Positions 17,180 through 26,315 of a DNA stretch of 64,000 bases are shown piece after piece (position 1 is the first letter of the stretch; every line of letters starts with the position of its first letter). The notes under the pieces are model-generated. The model made no database searches. It was not told where the DNA came from and saw only the letters and a list, made by a program, of their open reading frames with translations. Both the position numbers and the translations under genes were made by a program. This DNA is from Arcicella sp034931005 (GTDB lineage: Bacteria; Bacteroidota; Bacteroidia; Cytophagales; Spirosomataceae), in assembly GCF_034931005.1 (NCBI RefSeq), contig NZ_JAYGIN010000017.1, forward strand, positions 62,001 through 126,000, in the 5' to 3' direction.

Positions 17180-18151
17180 TCATCTCTGCACTTTAACATC
17201 AAAATTAACCAATCCAGATGTTAAAGTAGCCCCACTTGTTGATGTTGTATTGGTTATTGTATTTACCTTAATTAACCCTTTTCTGGTTACTGATTTTCCA
17301 TTTCTGGTAGTTCTTGTATGTTGAAACATATAGATTTTACCTGCTTCAATGGCTAAGTCTTGCGTAGTTGTGGGAATCGCTAAATTATTTAAAACTATAT
17401 CGCTCACCGTTATCCAGTCAATACTAATATTTGTTGGTGCGTAAAAAACCGTAGTTCCACCAGAAGTTGATACTCCAGAACAGTTTTTGTCAGTAGCCGT
17501 ATTGCCCAATCCCAAAGCACTTCTTCTTGGATTTGACAAAAATGTAGGTTTTATCGACGGAGAACCGATTGTTGCGTAAGAAATATCGACAAAATTTAAG
17601 TTAGAATCTAAATCACAGGCAGTATATAAATCGCCAGTAGTTGATGAAAAACGACTTGGCGTATTACTTGTTTGAACTCCCAAAGTTATATTACTGAATG
17701 ACGAAATTTGGTCTGTTGGAGAAGGAAGAAGATTAATTGCTTTTCGAGAGACATTTCCTTTATTATCTGTAATTTCAACATAAAAAATCCGATAAACAGT
17801 TGTACCCACAGATGGCAAAGTCAATTCCAAACTTCGTGTTTGTTCATCTGTATTTTTTAGGCGAATATTGTCCAATAACAGTGTTCCAATTTTTTCAGGA
17901 TTATTCGTCACATAAGCCGCCATTTTAACTGGTTTTCCTCCATCAGTTCCTTTTTTTATATTAAAAGAAATAGAGATAATATCGTTATTGGCAATAGTAA
18001 TATCTGGTTTGGTTTCCCATCGGCTATCGGTAAATTTAATAGCTAATTTTCCATTGGCAGTAGGCAAAGGAGCGTCTCCAGGTTCGGGGTCAGGCCCACT
18101 ACAAGACCAAAAAATTGAATAGATTAAAGTGAGGATAAAAATATTTTTCAT
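17180..18151 (-). CDS. Lipoprotein of unknown function
   Basis: A 323-residue protein with a lipobox at residues 14-17 (FWSC), then a Pro/Asp/Glu-rich linker (GPDPEPGDAPLP). The first half looks like beta-sandwich repeats (GKLAIKFTDSRWE, DIISISFNIKKG, YRIFYVEITDNKGNVSRKAI), resembling Ig-like or cadherin-like surface modules. The second half is rich in Thr and Ser and shows no motif I recognise. It is probably anchored in the outer membrane. Its stop abuts the heptamer array, so changes in array length could affect its 3' end. Confidence 0.6.
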   Translation of the reverse strand: MKNIFILTLIYSIFWSCSGPDPEPGDAPLPTANGKLAIKFTDSRWETKPDITIANNDIISISFNIKKGTDGGKPVKMAAYVTNNPEKIGTLLLDNIRLKNTDEQTRSLELTLPSVGTTVYRIFYVEITDNKGNVSRKAINLLPSPTDQISSFSNITLGVQTSNTPSRFSSTTGDLYTACDLDSNLNFVDISYATIGSPSIKPTFLSNPRRSALGLGNTATDKNCSGVSTSGGTTVFYAPTNISIDWITVSDIVLNNLAIPTTTQDLAIEAGKIYMFQHTRTTRNGKSVTRKGLIKVNTITNTTSTSGATLTSGLVNFDVKVQR

Positions 18152-18258
18152 GGGTTTTATTTGTATGACTAAATATTAGGAATAGGTTATTGTTTTGAAA
18201 ATCAATGTGTTATTTAAAATCTTTCGATAATCATTTCAAATATAATTAAATCAAACTT

Positions 18259-18292
18259 AAAATCCTGATAATCAATCGACTATCAGGATTTT
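18259..18292 (-). terminator. Terminator after the XRE gene
   Basis: AAAATCCTGATA (18259-18270) pairs exactly with TATCAGGATTTT (18281-18292). It lies downstream of the minus-strand regulator. Confidence 0.8.
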
Positions 18293-18339
18293 GAGTTTAT
18301 AATTGTTTAAAATGATGTATCATAGAAAAACATTACATA

Positions 18340-18717
18340 TTAACGAAACCCAATTTTATCTCTTTGGTACTGGCTTTGTATCATTTTAAAGGCTTCTATG
18401 GTTGCTTGATGCTCAAATTTTTCACGCCAATAATTGGTTTCTGCTCTGAGTTTTTCGGTTTCTTCTTTTAATAATTCTAAATCAGTTTTTTGCGGATTTG
18501 GCAAAATTTCAGGCGTTTGAATTTCTTCACCTAATAATTCCAAAATACTCATTTTAAGAATATTTGCTAACTTTTTGGCTCTGCTGAGGGTCAATTCTGT
18601 TTTATTGCGTTCAATATCTCCATAAGCGGAGGTTGAAATTCCCAAGAAATCAGCCATATTTTCCTGAGAATAGCCTTTTGAAAGGCGAGCATAACGTATT
18701 TTCTCTCCGATTTCCAT
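18340..18717 (-). CDS. XRE-family transcriptional regulator with C-terminal coiled coil
   Basis: A 125-residue protein. Residues ~5-60 are a Cro/C1-type helix-turn-helix (IRYARLSKGYSQENMADFLG, then TSAYGDIERNKTELTL as recognition helix and turn). Residues ~75-115 are rich in Leu, Glu and Lys (LELLKEETEKLRAETNYWREK) and look like a dimerising coiled coil. Stand-alone XRE proteins of this form are common in Cytophagales; the target is unknown. It is divergent from clpP across about 300 bp, so local or self-regulation is possible, but I see no operator. Confidence 0.8.
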   Translation of the reverse strand: MEIGEKIRYARLSKGYSQENMADFLGISTSAYGDIERNKTELTLSRAKKLANILKMSILELLGEEIQTPEILPNPQKTDLELLKEETEKLRAETNYWREKFEHQATIEAFKMIQSQYQRDKIGFR

Positions 18718-19021
18718 AATTTCTTAATTGTTAATTTTTTGAGTAATATAATCGTAATTTATTGATTTATAGGTTTTTGTGAAGGATTTTCTGTTGCTTT
18801 AATGAACAAAATCATTTTTTCTGATAAATTCTCTGTAAAACTGACAAGAATTATTTCATAGTTTTTGCATCTTTGCTGTCGAAGTTTTTTCGATAACATA
18901 ATTGTTGTTCAGATAAGTTTCAAGTTTTTTTCGCTCGAACTATTTGCGTAATCAGTAAGTTATTGATGAGAAGATAAATTTTAGACTTAAAAAATCACAT
19001 TACATAAATCTAATTTAAAAT
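18718..19021. other. Divergent intergenic region, XRE gene and clpP
   Basis: About 300 AT-rich bases with no open frame of interest. A CATCTTTG box at 18868-18875 is one base off the TAnnTTTG consensus and could serve clpP with a long leader. Nothing else is supported. Confidence 0.4.
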
Positions 19022-19732
19022 ATGTTTCCAAAAGAATTAAGTTCAGAAGAATTCAGAAAATACGCCGTACATCATAGAGGTTTGAACGGTTTGGCAGTTG
19101 ACCAATACATGAATCAGGCAAATAATATTGGCGGTACAAGTCGTCCATTTATTGAAGATATGACACAATACATCATCGAAGAACGCCCAATGCGTTTTGC
19201 TCAGATTGATGTATTTTCTCGTTTAATCATGGACAGAATCATCTTCATGGGTGTTCCTGTGGATGATTATATGGCAAATATCATTGTTGCTCAAATGTTA
19301 TTTATGGAATCAACCGATGCCAAAAAAGACATTATGATGTATATTAACTCGCCAGGTGGTTCGGTTTATGCAGGTCTTGGAATTTATGACACCATGCACT
19401 ATATCCGTCCTGACGTTTCAACAATTTGTACGTCGTTGGCGGCATCAATGGGTGCAGTTTTATTAGCAGGTGGTACGGCAGGTAAGCGTTCAGCATTGCC
19501 ACACGCACGTATCATGATTCACCAACCTTCGGGCGGAGCTCAAGGACAATCTCGTGATATTGAGATTACAGCTCGTGAAATCGTGAAAATTCGTAAAGAA
19601 TTGTACGAAATTTTAGCTCATCACTCAGGAAAATCATTTGAAGAAATCGAAAGAGATTCAGACCGTGACTACTGGATGCGTGCTGAAGAAGCAAAAGAAT
19701 ACGGTTTAATTGATGAGGTGTTAACAAGATAA
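19022..19732 (+). CDS. clpP: ATP-dependent Clp protease proteolytic subunit
   Basis: A 236-residue ClpP, the serine peptidase that forms the 14-mer degradation chamber with ClpX or ClpA/C. The catalytic triad is Ser142 (LAASMGAV), His167 (MIHQP) and Asp216 (DRDYWM). The Ser-His and His-Asp spacings (25 and 49) equal those of the E. coli enzyme. The N-terminal ~35 residues before the core are longer than in E. coli. clpX follows 155 bp later on the same strand, separated by a palindrome and its own promoter box, so the pair can be expressed together or apart. Confidence 0.97.
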   Translation: MFPKELSSEEFRKYAVHHRGLNGLAVDQYMNQANNIGGTSRPFIEDMTQYIIEERPMRFAQIDVFSRLIMDRIIFMGVPVDDYMANIIVAQMLFMESTDAKKDIMMYINSPGGSVYAGLGIYDTMHYIRPDVSTICTSLAASMGAVLLAGGTAGKRSALPHARIMIHQPSGGAQGQSRDIEITAREIVKIRKELYEILAHHSGKSFEEIERDSDRDYWMRAEEAKEYGLIDEVLTR

Positions 19733-19756
19733 TCTCCAATTTTATTGAAATTTATT

Positions 19757-19785
19757 GTAGAGACAAGGCATTGCCTTGTCTCTAC
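19757..19785. repeat. Perfect 14-bp-arm palindrome between clpP and clpX
   Basis: GTAGAGACAAGGCA (19757-19770) and TGCCTTGTCTCTAC (19772-19785) are exact reverse complements with a one-base centre. TTCTT follows rather than a full T-run. It could weakly end clpP transcripts or be a dispersed REP-like repeat. Confidence 0.85.
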
Positions 19786-19825
19786 TTCTTTATAGATAGG
19801 TAAGCATTTTTCATTTTAAATTCAG

Positions 19826-19833
19826 TATTTTTG
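19826..19833 (+). promoter_or_regulatory. Bacteroidota -7 box TATTTTTG upstream of clpX
   Basis: An exact TAnnTTTG match 54 bp before the clpX ATG. No TTG is visible at the -33 spacing. It suggests a clpX promoter separate from clpP. Confidence 0.45.
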
Positions 19834-19887
19834 CACACTTAAAAATCAAAATTGATAGCCGAAGCTTTTGGCTGAAAGCTAAATAAC

Positions 19888-21135
19888 ATGAAACAGCAAC
19901 AACAACCATATTGCGTCCTGTGTGGGCGTTCACAGCGTGAAGTGCCTTTGTTGATGGAAGGTATGGACGGACATATTTGTAGCGATTGTGTGTCGCAGGC
20001 GTATCAGGTCGTGCAGACGGAACTTCATTCTGAAAAACAAAAACAAAAGAAAGCTCCTAAGTTTCAATTGATTAAGCCAATTGAAATGAAAAATTATATC
20101 GACCAATACGTCATTGGTCAGGACGAAGCCAAGCGTCACCTTTGTGTTGCGGTGTATAATCATTACAAAAGATTGATGCAGCCCAAAGTAAAAGAAGATG
20201 ATATTTATATCGAAAAATCGAATATTATCATGGTGGGTGAAACTGGAACGGGGAAAACCTACATGGCTCGTACCATTGCCAAAATGTTGCAAGTACCTTT
20301 CTGTATTGCCGATGCCACCGTTGTGACGGAAGCAGGTTACGTGGGTGAAGACGTAGAAAGTATCTTGACACGTTTGCTTCAATCGGCTGATTATGACGTG
20401 GCAAAAGCAGAAATGGGTATCGTATTTATTGACGAAATTGATAAAATTGCTCGTAAATCTGATAATCCATCAATCACCCGTGACGTATCGGGCGAAGGTG
20501 TGCAACAAGCTCTTTTGAAATTGTTGGAAGGTGCGGTTGTAAACTGCCCACCACAAGGCGGACGTAAGCACCCAGACCAGAAAATGATTCCGATTAATAC
20601 CGAAAATATCCTTTTCATTTGCGGAGGTGCATTCGACGGAATTCAAAGACATATTTCAAAACGTTTGAACACCCAACCAATTGGCTTTAGTTCGGATGAT
20701 AATTTCTTTGAAGAATTTGACGATAATCACTTGATGCGTTATATCACATCGCAAGATTTAAAATCTTTTGGTTTAATTCCAGAATTATTGGGTCGTTTGC
20801 CAGTAGTTACGTTCTTGAATCCTTTGAATAAAGATACCTTATTAACCATTTTGACTGACCCTAAAAATGCTCTTACCAAGCAATATCATAAACTTTTCAA
20901 GATGGAAGGTATTGATTTGGAATTTGAAAAAGCAGCTTTAGAATATATCGTTGACCAAGCGATGGAATATAAATTAGGGGCGAGAGGTTTGCGTTCAATC
21001 TGTGAGGCAATCATTACCGATGCCATGTTTGAATTACCTTCTCAAACGGATATTAAACATTTGACCATCACGCTTCCGTATGCCCGTGAGAAATTTGAAC
21101 GCACAGTATTTCATAAAATGAAGAAAGCAGCGTAA
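19888..21135 (+). CDS. clpX: ATP-dependent Clp protease ATP-binding subunit ClpX
   Basis: A 415-residue ClpX unfoldase. The N-terminal zinc domain has Cys9, Cys12, Cys31 and Cys34. Walker A GETGTGKT is at 117-124 and Walker B VFIDEIDK near 180-187; GYVGEDVES is the pore loop, RDVSGEGVQQALLKLLEG and GARGLRS are further family signatures. It recognises tagged or misfolded substrates and feeds them to ClpP, encoded just upstream. A terminator follows at 21157. Confidence 0.97.
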   Translation: MKQQQQPYCVLCGRSQREVPLLMEGMDGHICSDCVSQAYQVVQTELHSEKQKQKKAPKFQLIKPIEMKNYIDQYVIGQDEAKRHLCVAVYNHYKRLMQPKVKEDDIYIEKSNIIMVGETGTGKTYMARTIAKMLQVPFCIADATVVTEAGYVGEDVESILTRLLQSADYDVAKAEMGIVFIDEIDKIARKSDNPSITRDVSGEGVQQALLKLLEGAVVNCPPQGGRKHPDQKMIPINTENILFICGGAFDGIQRHISKRLNTQPIGFSSDDNFFEEFDDNHLMRYITSQDLKSFGLIPELLGRLPVVTFLNPLNKDTLLTILTDPKNALTKQYHKLFKMEGIDLEFEKAALEYIVDQAMEYKLGARGLRSICEAIITDAMFELPSQTDIKHLTITLPYAREKFERTVFHKMKKAA

Positions 21136-21156
21136 AGAATATCTGTAAGTTTTATC

Positions 21157-21193
21157 AAAAATGCCTGCAAATTTAGTTTGTGGGCATTTTTTG
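21157..21193 (+). terminator. Terminator after clpX
   Basis: AAAATGCCTGCAAA and TTTGTGGGCATTTT pair with one mismatch around a short loop, followed by TT. It lies about 20 bp after the clpX stop. Confidence 0.8.
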
Positions 21194-21370
21194 TCTGAAC
21201 TAATAGCATTACGATTTATTAATTTTAGGATGACAAAATCTGATAATCCTGATTTTAGTTTTTGTAGTAAGGAAAAATATTAACTTCAATTCATCAAATA
21301 AATCATAGTTCTGAAATAATCTTTAAAGCCATTTTATCGTTGAAAAATAAACAACAAACCTTAATTCCTC

Positions 21371-21931
21371 ATGCGTTCATCTAAACTAATCTTAGCCGCA
21401 ATTTCAGTTTTAGCAATTGCTCAATCTTGTACACATCAAAAAGGCTATTTTACGGTTGTAACTCAAAATCATTCCGTAAAATCATCAATTAAGCCTAAAA
21501 TCAACTCTACTTCAGAATCTATTGTGGTTTTATCAGAAACGCCAAAAATTGAAAATGTAGAGCCAACTTTGGTCGCTTCAAATTCAGAAATTATTGCTTT
21601 AGAAAATGCCGTAAAAAACACCAAATACGAGAATGAAGTGAAGCAATTTTTGACCAAAGTAGCACAACCGAGTGACGAAGTAAAAGCCAATACGAAAGTC
21701 GTAAAAATGAATTTCGCTCAGAAAATCATTTTAAAGAAAATACAGAAAAAAATGGCTAATACTGCCAAGCCTTCTGGTTTTAGTGATTTGAGTCCATTCT
21801 TGAAAATTGGTTTAATTTTGTTAGGAATCGGTATCGTTTTGGCTATTTTGGGATTATTAAATTTTGTAGCTGGACTTGCAGCCTTTATTGGCTTAGTTTT
21901 TACAATTTTAGGGCTAATTGGCTCTGTTTAG
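21371..21931 (+). CDS. Lipoprotein-like protein with hydrophobic C-terminal hairpin
   Basis: A 186-residue protein. Residues 1-20 are a lipoprotein signal with Cys20 (AIAQSC). Residues 21-135 are hydrophilic, Lys- and Glu-rich, with no known motif. Residues ~142-186 hold two adjacent Gly-rich membrane segments (KIGLILLGIGIVLAILGLL and AAFIGLVFTILGLIGS). Lipoproteins with this small tail are frequent in Bacteroidota, and the tail may insert in or multimerise at the membrane. It is the first of three co-directional genes coding for membrane proteins after clpX; whether they work together is not known. Confidence 0.6.
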   Translation: MRSSKLILAAISVLAIAQSCTHQKGYFTVVTQNHSVKSSIKPKINSTSESIVVLSETPKIENVEPTLVASNSEIIALENAVKNTKYENEVKQFLTKVAQPSDEVKANTKVVKMNFAQKIILKKIQKKMANTAKPSGFSDLSPFLKIGLILLGIGIVLAILGLLNFVAGLAAFIGLVFTILGLIGSV

Positions 21932-22022
21932 TTCCTTAAAATAGCCATTCTTCATATTTTCGTTGGCTAATCGGAGATTTTTCTTCAATTTTAAGCCTCA
22001 CGCCCAACTATTCAAACTGTCA

Positions 22023-23117
22023 ATGTCCGTTTTCGATAAAATAAAGTCCATATTTAAGTTGCCTTTGGCAGATAAAAATAAAAACGTCGCAGAGCCGTCG
22101 GTAGAAGTATTGCCTGCCACTGAAGTTATCCGTGAAGATACAGAAGTGGTAGAATTTGTAAATTTACCTTCCTCGCAAGTACAAACGGCAGATTTCCGAG
22201 AACCTGATTGGCTCATCAATCAAGATATTTTACGAGATGAAGGCGTTATTTTTGGACTTTCAGGTTCAAATCCCGACGAAAAAATCTCTATCATCAAGCA
22301 TTATTTCGCCCAACAAACGGCTGAAACTGACCGTGTTATTGAGCAAAAAGAGGAAAAAATCGGCGAACTGAATTATTGGGTAAACGAAAAAGAAAGTTTG
22401 GTAAAAGAATTGGAACAAAAGATTCAAGACCTTAAAAGTCAGGAATTTACCGAACAGCATCACTTACCAAGAACAACCGTTGGTTTACTGTTAGCGTGTG
22501 GAATTGCGGTTGGGAATTATTTTTTGATTGAAGAATCTTTGCGTGGACAATTTCAGCAAAGTCAATTAATTGCCGCAGGGGTTTTTATGGCAGGGATGTT
22601 TAACCTTTTCGGTAGAATTTCATTCCTACACGATGACGTAAAAGAAAGCACGTGGAAACGAATCTTGGAAGAAGTTGGAATGCCTTTAGCTTCTGCATTT
22701 TTTGTTTTTGCACAGATTTATGCTACGCAATCACCTATGAAATCAGTAGCTTTATTTGGCTTCATTTTCTTTTTATTCATGTTTTCGGGTAAATTATTGT
22801 TGGGAAATTTAACGGTTTTGAAAGATGATTTAACTATTTTCCAAAAGAGAAATCAATTACAAAAAGACAAAGTAAAAAAAGTGGCTGATTGGGAAACAGA
22901 AATAGAAAAACATAAAACAGAAATAGAAAAACATCGTCAAGAAAAACAAGATGTTTTACCAGAATTAACCAAATTAAGCACCCAAAATTCCAAGATAAAA
23001 GCCCAAAGAGATATGCTCATCAAGGTTTTTGAAAGTGAGTATCTTTTGGCACAACAGTACCGTAATCGTTTGAGTGGCAAGCAAATGAAAGAGATTTTGG
23101 GCGGAGAGGAAATGTAA
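22023..23117 (+). CDS. Coiled-coil membrane protein, four predicted helices (unknown)
   Basis: The frame is open from TTG 21963, but ATG 22023 (MSVFDKIKSIF) is the better start, giving 364 residues. Residues ~95-145 form a coiled coil (EQKEEKIGELNYWVNEKE). Four hydrophobic segments follow at ~152-168, 180-200, 220-235 and 241-262. Residues ~275-335 form a second coiled coil that includes the short repeat EIEKHKTEIEKHRQEK. The N-terminal 60 residues are low complexity. I recognise no family. The next gene has the same plan without obvious sequence identity. Possible roles are membrane shaping, mechanosensing or scaffolding; none is supported by a motif. Confidence 0.6.
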   Translation: MSVFDKIKSIFKLPLADKNKNVAEPSVEVLPATEVIREDTEVVEFVNLPSSQVQTADFREPDWLINQDILRDEGVIFGLSGSNPDEKISIIKHYFAQQTAETDRVIEQKEEKIGELNYWVNEKESLVKELEQKIQDLKSQEFTEQHHLPRTTVGLLLACGIAVGNYFLIEESLRGQFQQSQLIAAGVFMAGMFNLFGRISFLHDDVKESTWKRILEEVGMPLASAFFVFAQIYATQSPMKSVALFGFIFFLFMFSGKLLLGNLTVLKDDLTIFQKRNQLQKDKVKKVADWETEIEKHKTEIEKHRQEKQDVLPELTKLSTQNSKIKAQRDMLIKVFESEYLLAQQYRNRLSGKQMKEILGGEEM

Positions 23118-23143
23118 CACAGGTTTTAACCTGTAAATAATTC

Positions 23144-23275
23144 AGTCGCTTGCCTCGCCCACAATGGAATTGGAGTGACCAGTATTATTAGGCTTCCAGC
23201 CGTTTTGACTATACTACGGCTTGAAGCCGAAGAAAGGTCGTCACTCCAATTCCATTGTGGGCGAGGTAAGCGACT
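23144..23275. repeat. Long intergenic hairpin, 36-bp arms with a nested stem
   Basis: The arms 23144-23179 and 23240-23275 match as inverted repeats with a single mismatch that would be a G-U pair in RNA. Inside, GGCTTCCAGCCGT (23191-23203) pairs imperfectly with ACGGCTTGAAGCC. Smaller palindromes based on CAGGTT...AACCTG lie on both sides (about 23120-23134, 23301-23318 and 23357-23371). No transposase is present; it resembles a MITE or a large REP/BIME unit. Confidence 0.9.
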
Positions 23276-23384
23276 AATTTTTGGGCAGTTGACCAGTAGG
23301 TCAGGTTTCTAACCTGACGTAATTTTTTCCATCGTAGCTATTTGAACTTTATTGACAGGTTGAAAACCTATCTTACAATATAAA

Positions 23385-24779
23385 ATGAACGAAAATAAAG
23401 AACAATCACACACTGAAAACTACGATTTTCAACACGGCTATCATAGCGGTTTGGAATCAGTTGATAAAAATACTTACGAAGGTTATTTATCGTCGCAGGT
23501 GAATTTTGAATGGCTGACTCGACAATTAGTTGAAAAACGTCAGGAACTTTCGGACTTAAATAAAGTTATTGACCACGTAAAAGTGCGTTTTAAGGAGGCT
23601 TACGATGCTCTTCAAGACCGTATTTTGAAAGTTAATTTAGCGGGTAAAAATAAGGAACGTACCGAAACTTTATTGACTGAAAATCAGGAATCTATTCGTC
23701 ATTTTTCAGAAAAGAGAACTTCTGTTGCTCATAAATATTCCCTTTTTGCGGGACTAATTTACTTGTTGGCGGGTATTTCTTTCGTGGCAGGGGATTTAAT
23801 TATTTCGCACGAAATTGTAGCGTATGCCCTCAATATTCGCAATAATTTTGAAGCATGGGCTTTTGCTATTGGTTTGGCGATGGTTTCTGTATTATTAAAA
23901 CCCGCTTACGAGCGTTTGATAGAATCTCCTTACACAGATAATAATTCGGTAAAAAGTAAGCGTATTTATGCGTGGTTCAAGGGCGTAACGGTGGTTTTTG
24001 CGATAGCAACTTTGTTTATTTTGGGTTGGTTTAGGTACGAAGCTTTCAAAACTGATAAAATGAAAGAAGGCGTAAATAAATCTATCAAGCAACTTCAAAA
24101 TCAAGCTTTTGACCCATTAAATCCTTCTGCTGCTCCATCGCCTGAACTAACTCAGCAGATTGATGCAAAAATGAAAACCTTTGATATTCTGAACGAAAAA
24201 TTGGTAAATAGTCCTTGGGCATTGGCATCGTTTGTTTTATCAGGAATTTTGTTTGCTTTGGCGGGAGCAATTTGTTTGGGAATTGCTTTTCCAGTTTTGC
24301 AGTGTTATTGGCAAAGATGGTTGCAAATTGACCCTAAACTGAAACGTTTACGCAAAGAACAAAGAAGTTTAACGACCGATTTACAAGGTTTTGAAGTAGA
24401 ATTGTCGGAGCAAATTGTTCAGAAAAATATTTTAGAAAACGACTTGAAATTATTGCCAAGTTTAGAAAACTTAGAAAGTCAAAAGCAGAGTTTACAAGAA
24501 GAAATTAAAAGTATAGAAAACGAAACTCGCTTAGCCGAAACCGATGCCAGAATTGGTGCTTATAACGATGGCTTTGGCAAAGGCTCAATGGTTAGAGAAG
24601 TCATAAATGACGACGAAGTGAATCAATTTGTAAGAGAAAACTACTTCGATACCAGCACGTTAGCGAGTAAAGCCAAAGCTGCGTCGGGTGGAAATGCTAT
24701 TTTCTCAAAACGTCCAACTCTTCGACCACATCAGCAATTGAGGAAATTGATTTCTGAGGATTTTTCGGATGGAGAATAA
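23385..24779 (+). CDS. Coiled-coil membrane protein, four predicted helices (unknown, larger partner)
   Basis: A 464-residue protein. Residues ~40-115 form a coiled coil (RQELSDLNKVIDHVKVRFKE). Membrane segments lie at ~119-140, 157-172, 197-215 and 278-306. A soluble Pro/Ser/Lys loop (215-277) separates the third and fourth. Residues ~320-390 are a second coiled coil (LRKEQRSLTTDLQGFEVEL, then LENLESQKQSLQEEI). The tail holds GAYNDGFGKGSM and a basic segment ending RPTLRPHQQLRKL. The plan mirrors the previous gene, 267 bp upstream across the long hairpin. I do not recognise a family; the pair may form a hetero-oligomeric membrane complex (inference). Confidence 0.6.
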   Translation: MNENKEQSHTENYDFQHGYHSGLESVDKNTYEGYLSSQVNFEWLTRQLVEKRQELSDLNKVIDHVKVRFKEAYDALQDRILKVNLAGKNKERTETLLTENQESIRHFSEKRTSVAHKYSLFAGLIYLLAGISFVAGDLIISHEIVAYALNIRNNFEAWAFAIGLAMVSVLLKPAYERLIESPYTDNNSVKSKRIYAWFKGVTVVFAIATLFILGWFRYEAFKTDKMKEGVNKSIKQLQNQAFDPLNPSAAPSPELTQQIDAKMKTFDILNEKLVNSPWALASFVLSGILFALAGAICLGIAFPVLQCYWQRWLQIDPKLKRLRKEQRSLTTDLQGFEVELSEQIVQKNILENDLKLLPSLENLESQKQSLQEEIKSIENETRLAETDARIGAYNDGFGKGSMVREVINDDEVNQFVRENYFDTSTLASKAKAASGGNAIFSKRPTLRPHQQLRKLISEDFSDGE

Positions 24780-24781
24780 AT

Positions 24782-24818
24782 AAAAACGGCTCGTTCCTGA
24801 TTGGAGCGAGCCGTTTTT
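24782..24818. terminator. Bidirectional terminator between the coiled-coil gene and proS
   Basis: AAAAACGGCTCG (24782-24793) pairs exactly with CGAGCCGTTTTT (24807-24818). A-runs and T-runs on both sides let it serve the two convergent genes. Confidence 0.9.
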
Positions 24819-24833
24819 ATTTATTCAATTCTA

Positions 24834-26315
24834 TTAATAAGCCTTAGCAAAAATCACTCTACGGCTTGAAGGATTTCCTGTCAATACGCATTTGCCCTCT
24901 TCTTCTTCCGCATCCAACGTAATACAACGAATGGTGGCTTTAGTTAATTCTTTGATTTTTTCTTCTGTTTCTGGCGAACCGTCCCAGTGAGCAGAAATAA
25001 AGCCTAATTCGTCGCTTTCTATAATTTTCAAAAACTCGTCCCAAGTATCAACTTTGAAAAGGTGATTTGCTCTGAAATCCAACGCTCTTTGATAAATATT
25101 CGCTTGAATATCTTCTAATAAATTCGTTACCGTTTCCACAACGCTATCAATCTGATAAGTTGCTTTTACTTTGGTATCTCTGCGGGCAATTTCAACTGTT
25201 CCGTTAGCTAAATCTCTCGCTCCAATTGCCAAGCGTACAGGTACACCTTTCAATTCGTATTCTGCAAATTTAAAGCCTGGAGATTGTTTATCTGAATTAT
25301 CAAATTTCACCGAAACGCCTTGTTTTTTCAATGTCGCAACGATTGGTGCAACTGCTTCTGAAATCTGAGCTAATTGCTCTTCTCCTTTAAAAATAGGTAC
25401 AATTACTACTTGAATAGGGGCTAATTTTGGCGGTAGAACCAACCCTTCATCATCTGAGTGAGCCATGATTAATGCTCCCATCAAACGAGTTGAAACGCCC
25501 CAAGATGTTCCCCAAACATAATCTTGTTTGTTTTCTTTGCTAACAAATTTCACGTCGAATGCTTTAGCAAAATTTTGTCCCAAAAAGTGAGATGTTCCCG
25601 CTTGTAAAGCACGTCCGTCTTGCATCATTGCCTCAATACAGTAGGTTTCGTCTGCTCCTGCAAAACGCTCATTAGCCGTTTTCTTACCTCTCAAAACAGG
25701 AACAGCCATAAACTGCTCAGCAAAAGTGGCGTAAACTTCCAACATTTGTTCTGTTTCAAAAATAGCCTCCTCACGAGTTGCGTGTGCGGTGTGTCCTTCT
25801 TGCCACAGAAATTCAGCGGTACGCAAGAATAAACGAGTACGCATTTCCCAACGCACAACGTTTGCCCATTGATTGATTAACAAAGGCAAATCACGGTATG
25901 ACTGAATCCAGTTTTTGTAGGTACTCCAAATGATAGCTTCCGACGTTGGACGCACTACCAATTCTTCTTCCAATTTTGCTTCTGGGTCAACCATCAATTT
26001 CCCTGGTTTATTAGGGTCATTCTTTAGGCGATAGTGCGTTACTACGGCACATTCTTTGGCGAAACCTTCGGCGTTTTTCTCCTCTGCTTCAAATAAACTT
26101 TTAGGTACGAAAAGTGGGAAATAGGCGTTTGTATGCCCAGTTTCTTTAAACATATCGTCTAAAGCACGTTGCATTTTTTCCCAGATAGAATAGCCATACG
26201 GCTTGATAACCATGCAACCACGCACGGCAGAATTTTCAGCTAAATCAGCTCGCTTCACGAGTTCGTTGTACCACTCAGAATAATTTTCGCTACGTTTTGG
26301 TAGGCTTTTGCTCAT
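24834..26315 (-). CDS. proS: Prolyl-tRNA synthetase, archaeal/eukaryotic type
   Basis: A 493-residue class II synthetase that charges tRNA-Pro. RPTSEAIIWSTYKNWIQSYR and RWEMRTRLFLRTAEF (motif 2 region with the Arg that contacts ATP), then QEGHTAHAT, are signatures. VWGTSWGVSTRLMGALIMAHSDDEGLVLPP is motif 3. The protein lacks the large editing insertion of bacterial ProRS and ends in a ProRS-specific zinc-type tail (CVLTGNPSSRRVIFAKAY) of the type 3 form. This form is usual in Bacteroidota. It is monocistronic, bounded by a terminator below and a long noncoding region above. Confidence 0.96.
   Translation of the reverse strand: MSKSLPKRSENYSEWYNELVKRADLAENSAVRGCMVIKPYGYSIWEKMQRALDDMFKETGHTNAYFPLFVPKSLFEAEEKNAEGFAKECAVVTHYRLKNDPNKPGKLMVDPEAKLEEELVVRPTSEAIIWSTYKNWIQSYRDLPLLINQWANVVRWEMRTRLFLRTAEFLWQEGHTAHATREEAIFETEQMLEVYATFAEQFMAVPVLRGKKTANERFAGADETYCIEAMMQDGRALQAGTSHFLGQNFAKAFDVKFVSKENKQDYVWGTSWGVSTRLMGALIMAHSDDEGLVLPPKLAPIQVVIVPIFKGEEQLAQISEAVAPIVATLKKQGVSVKFDNSDKQSPGFKFAEYELKGVPVRLAIGARDLANGTVEIARRDTKVKATYQIDSVVETVTNLLEDIQANIYQRALDFRANHLFKVDTWDEFLKIIESDELGFISAHWDGSPETEEKIKELTKATIRCITLDAEEEEGKCVLTGNPSSRRVIFAKAY

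Noticed and set aside
18340..18717. XRE regulator as part of a toxin-antitoxin pair
   Set aside because: No small toxin-like gene is adjacent on either side; the neighbours are an unrelated lipoprotein gene and divergent clpP.
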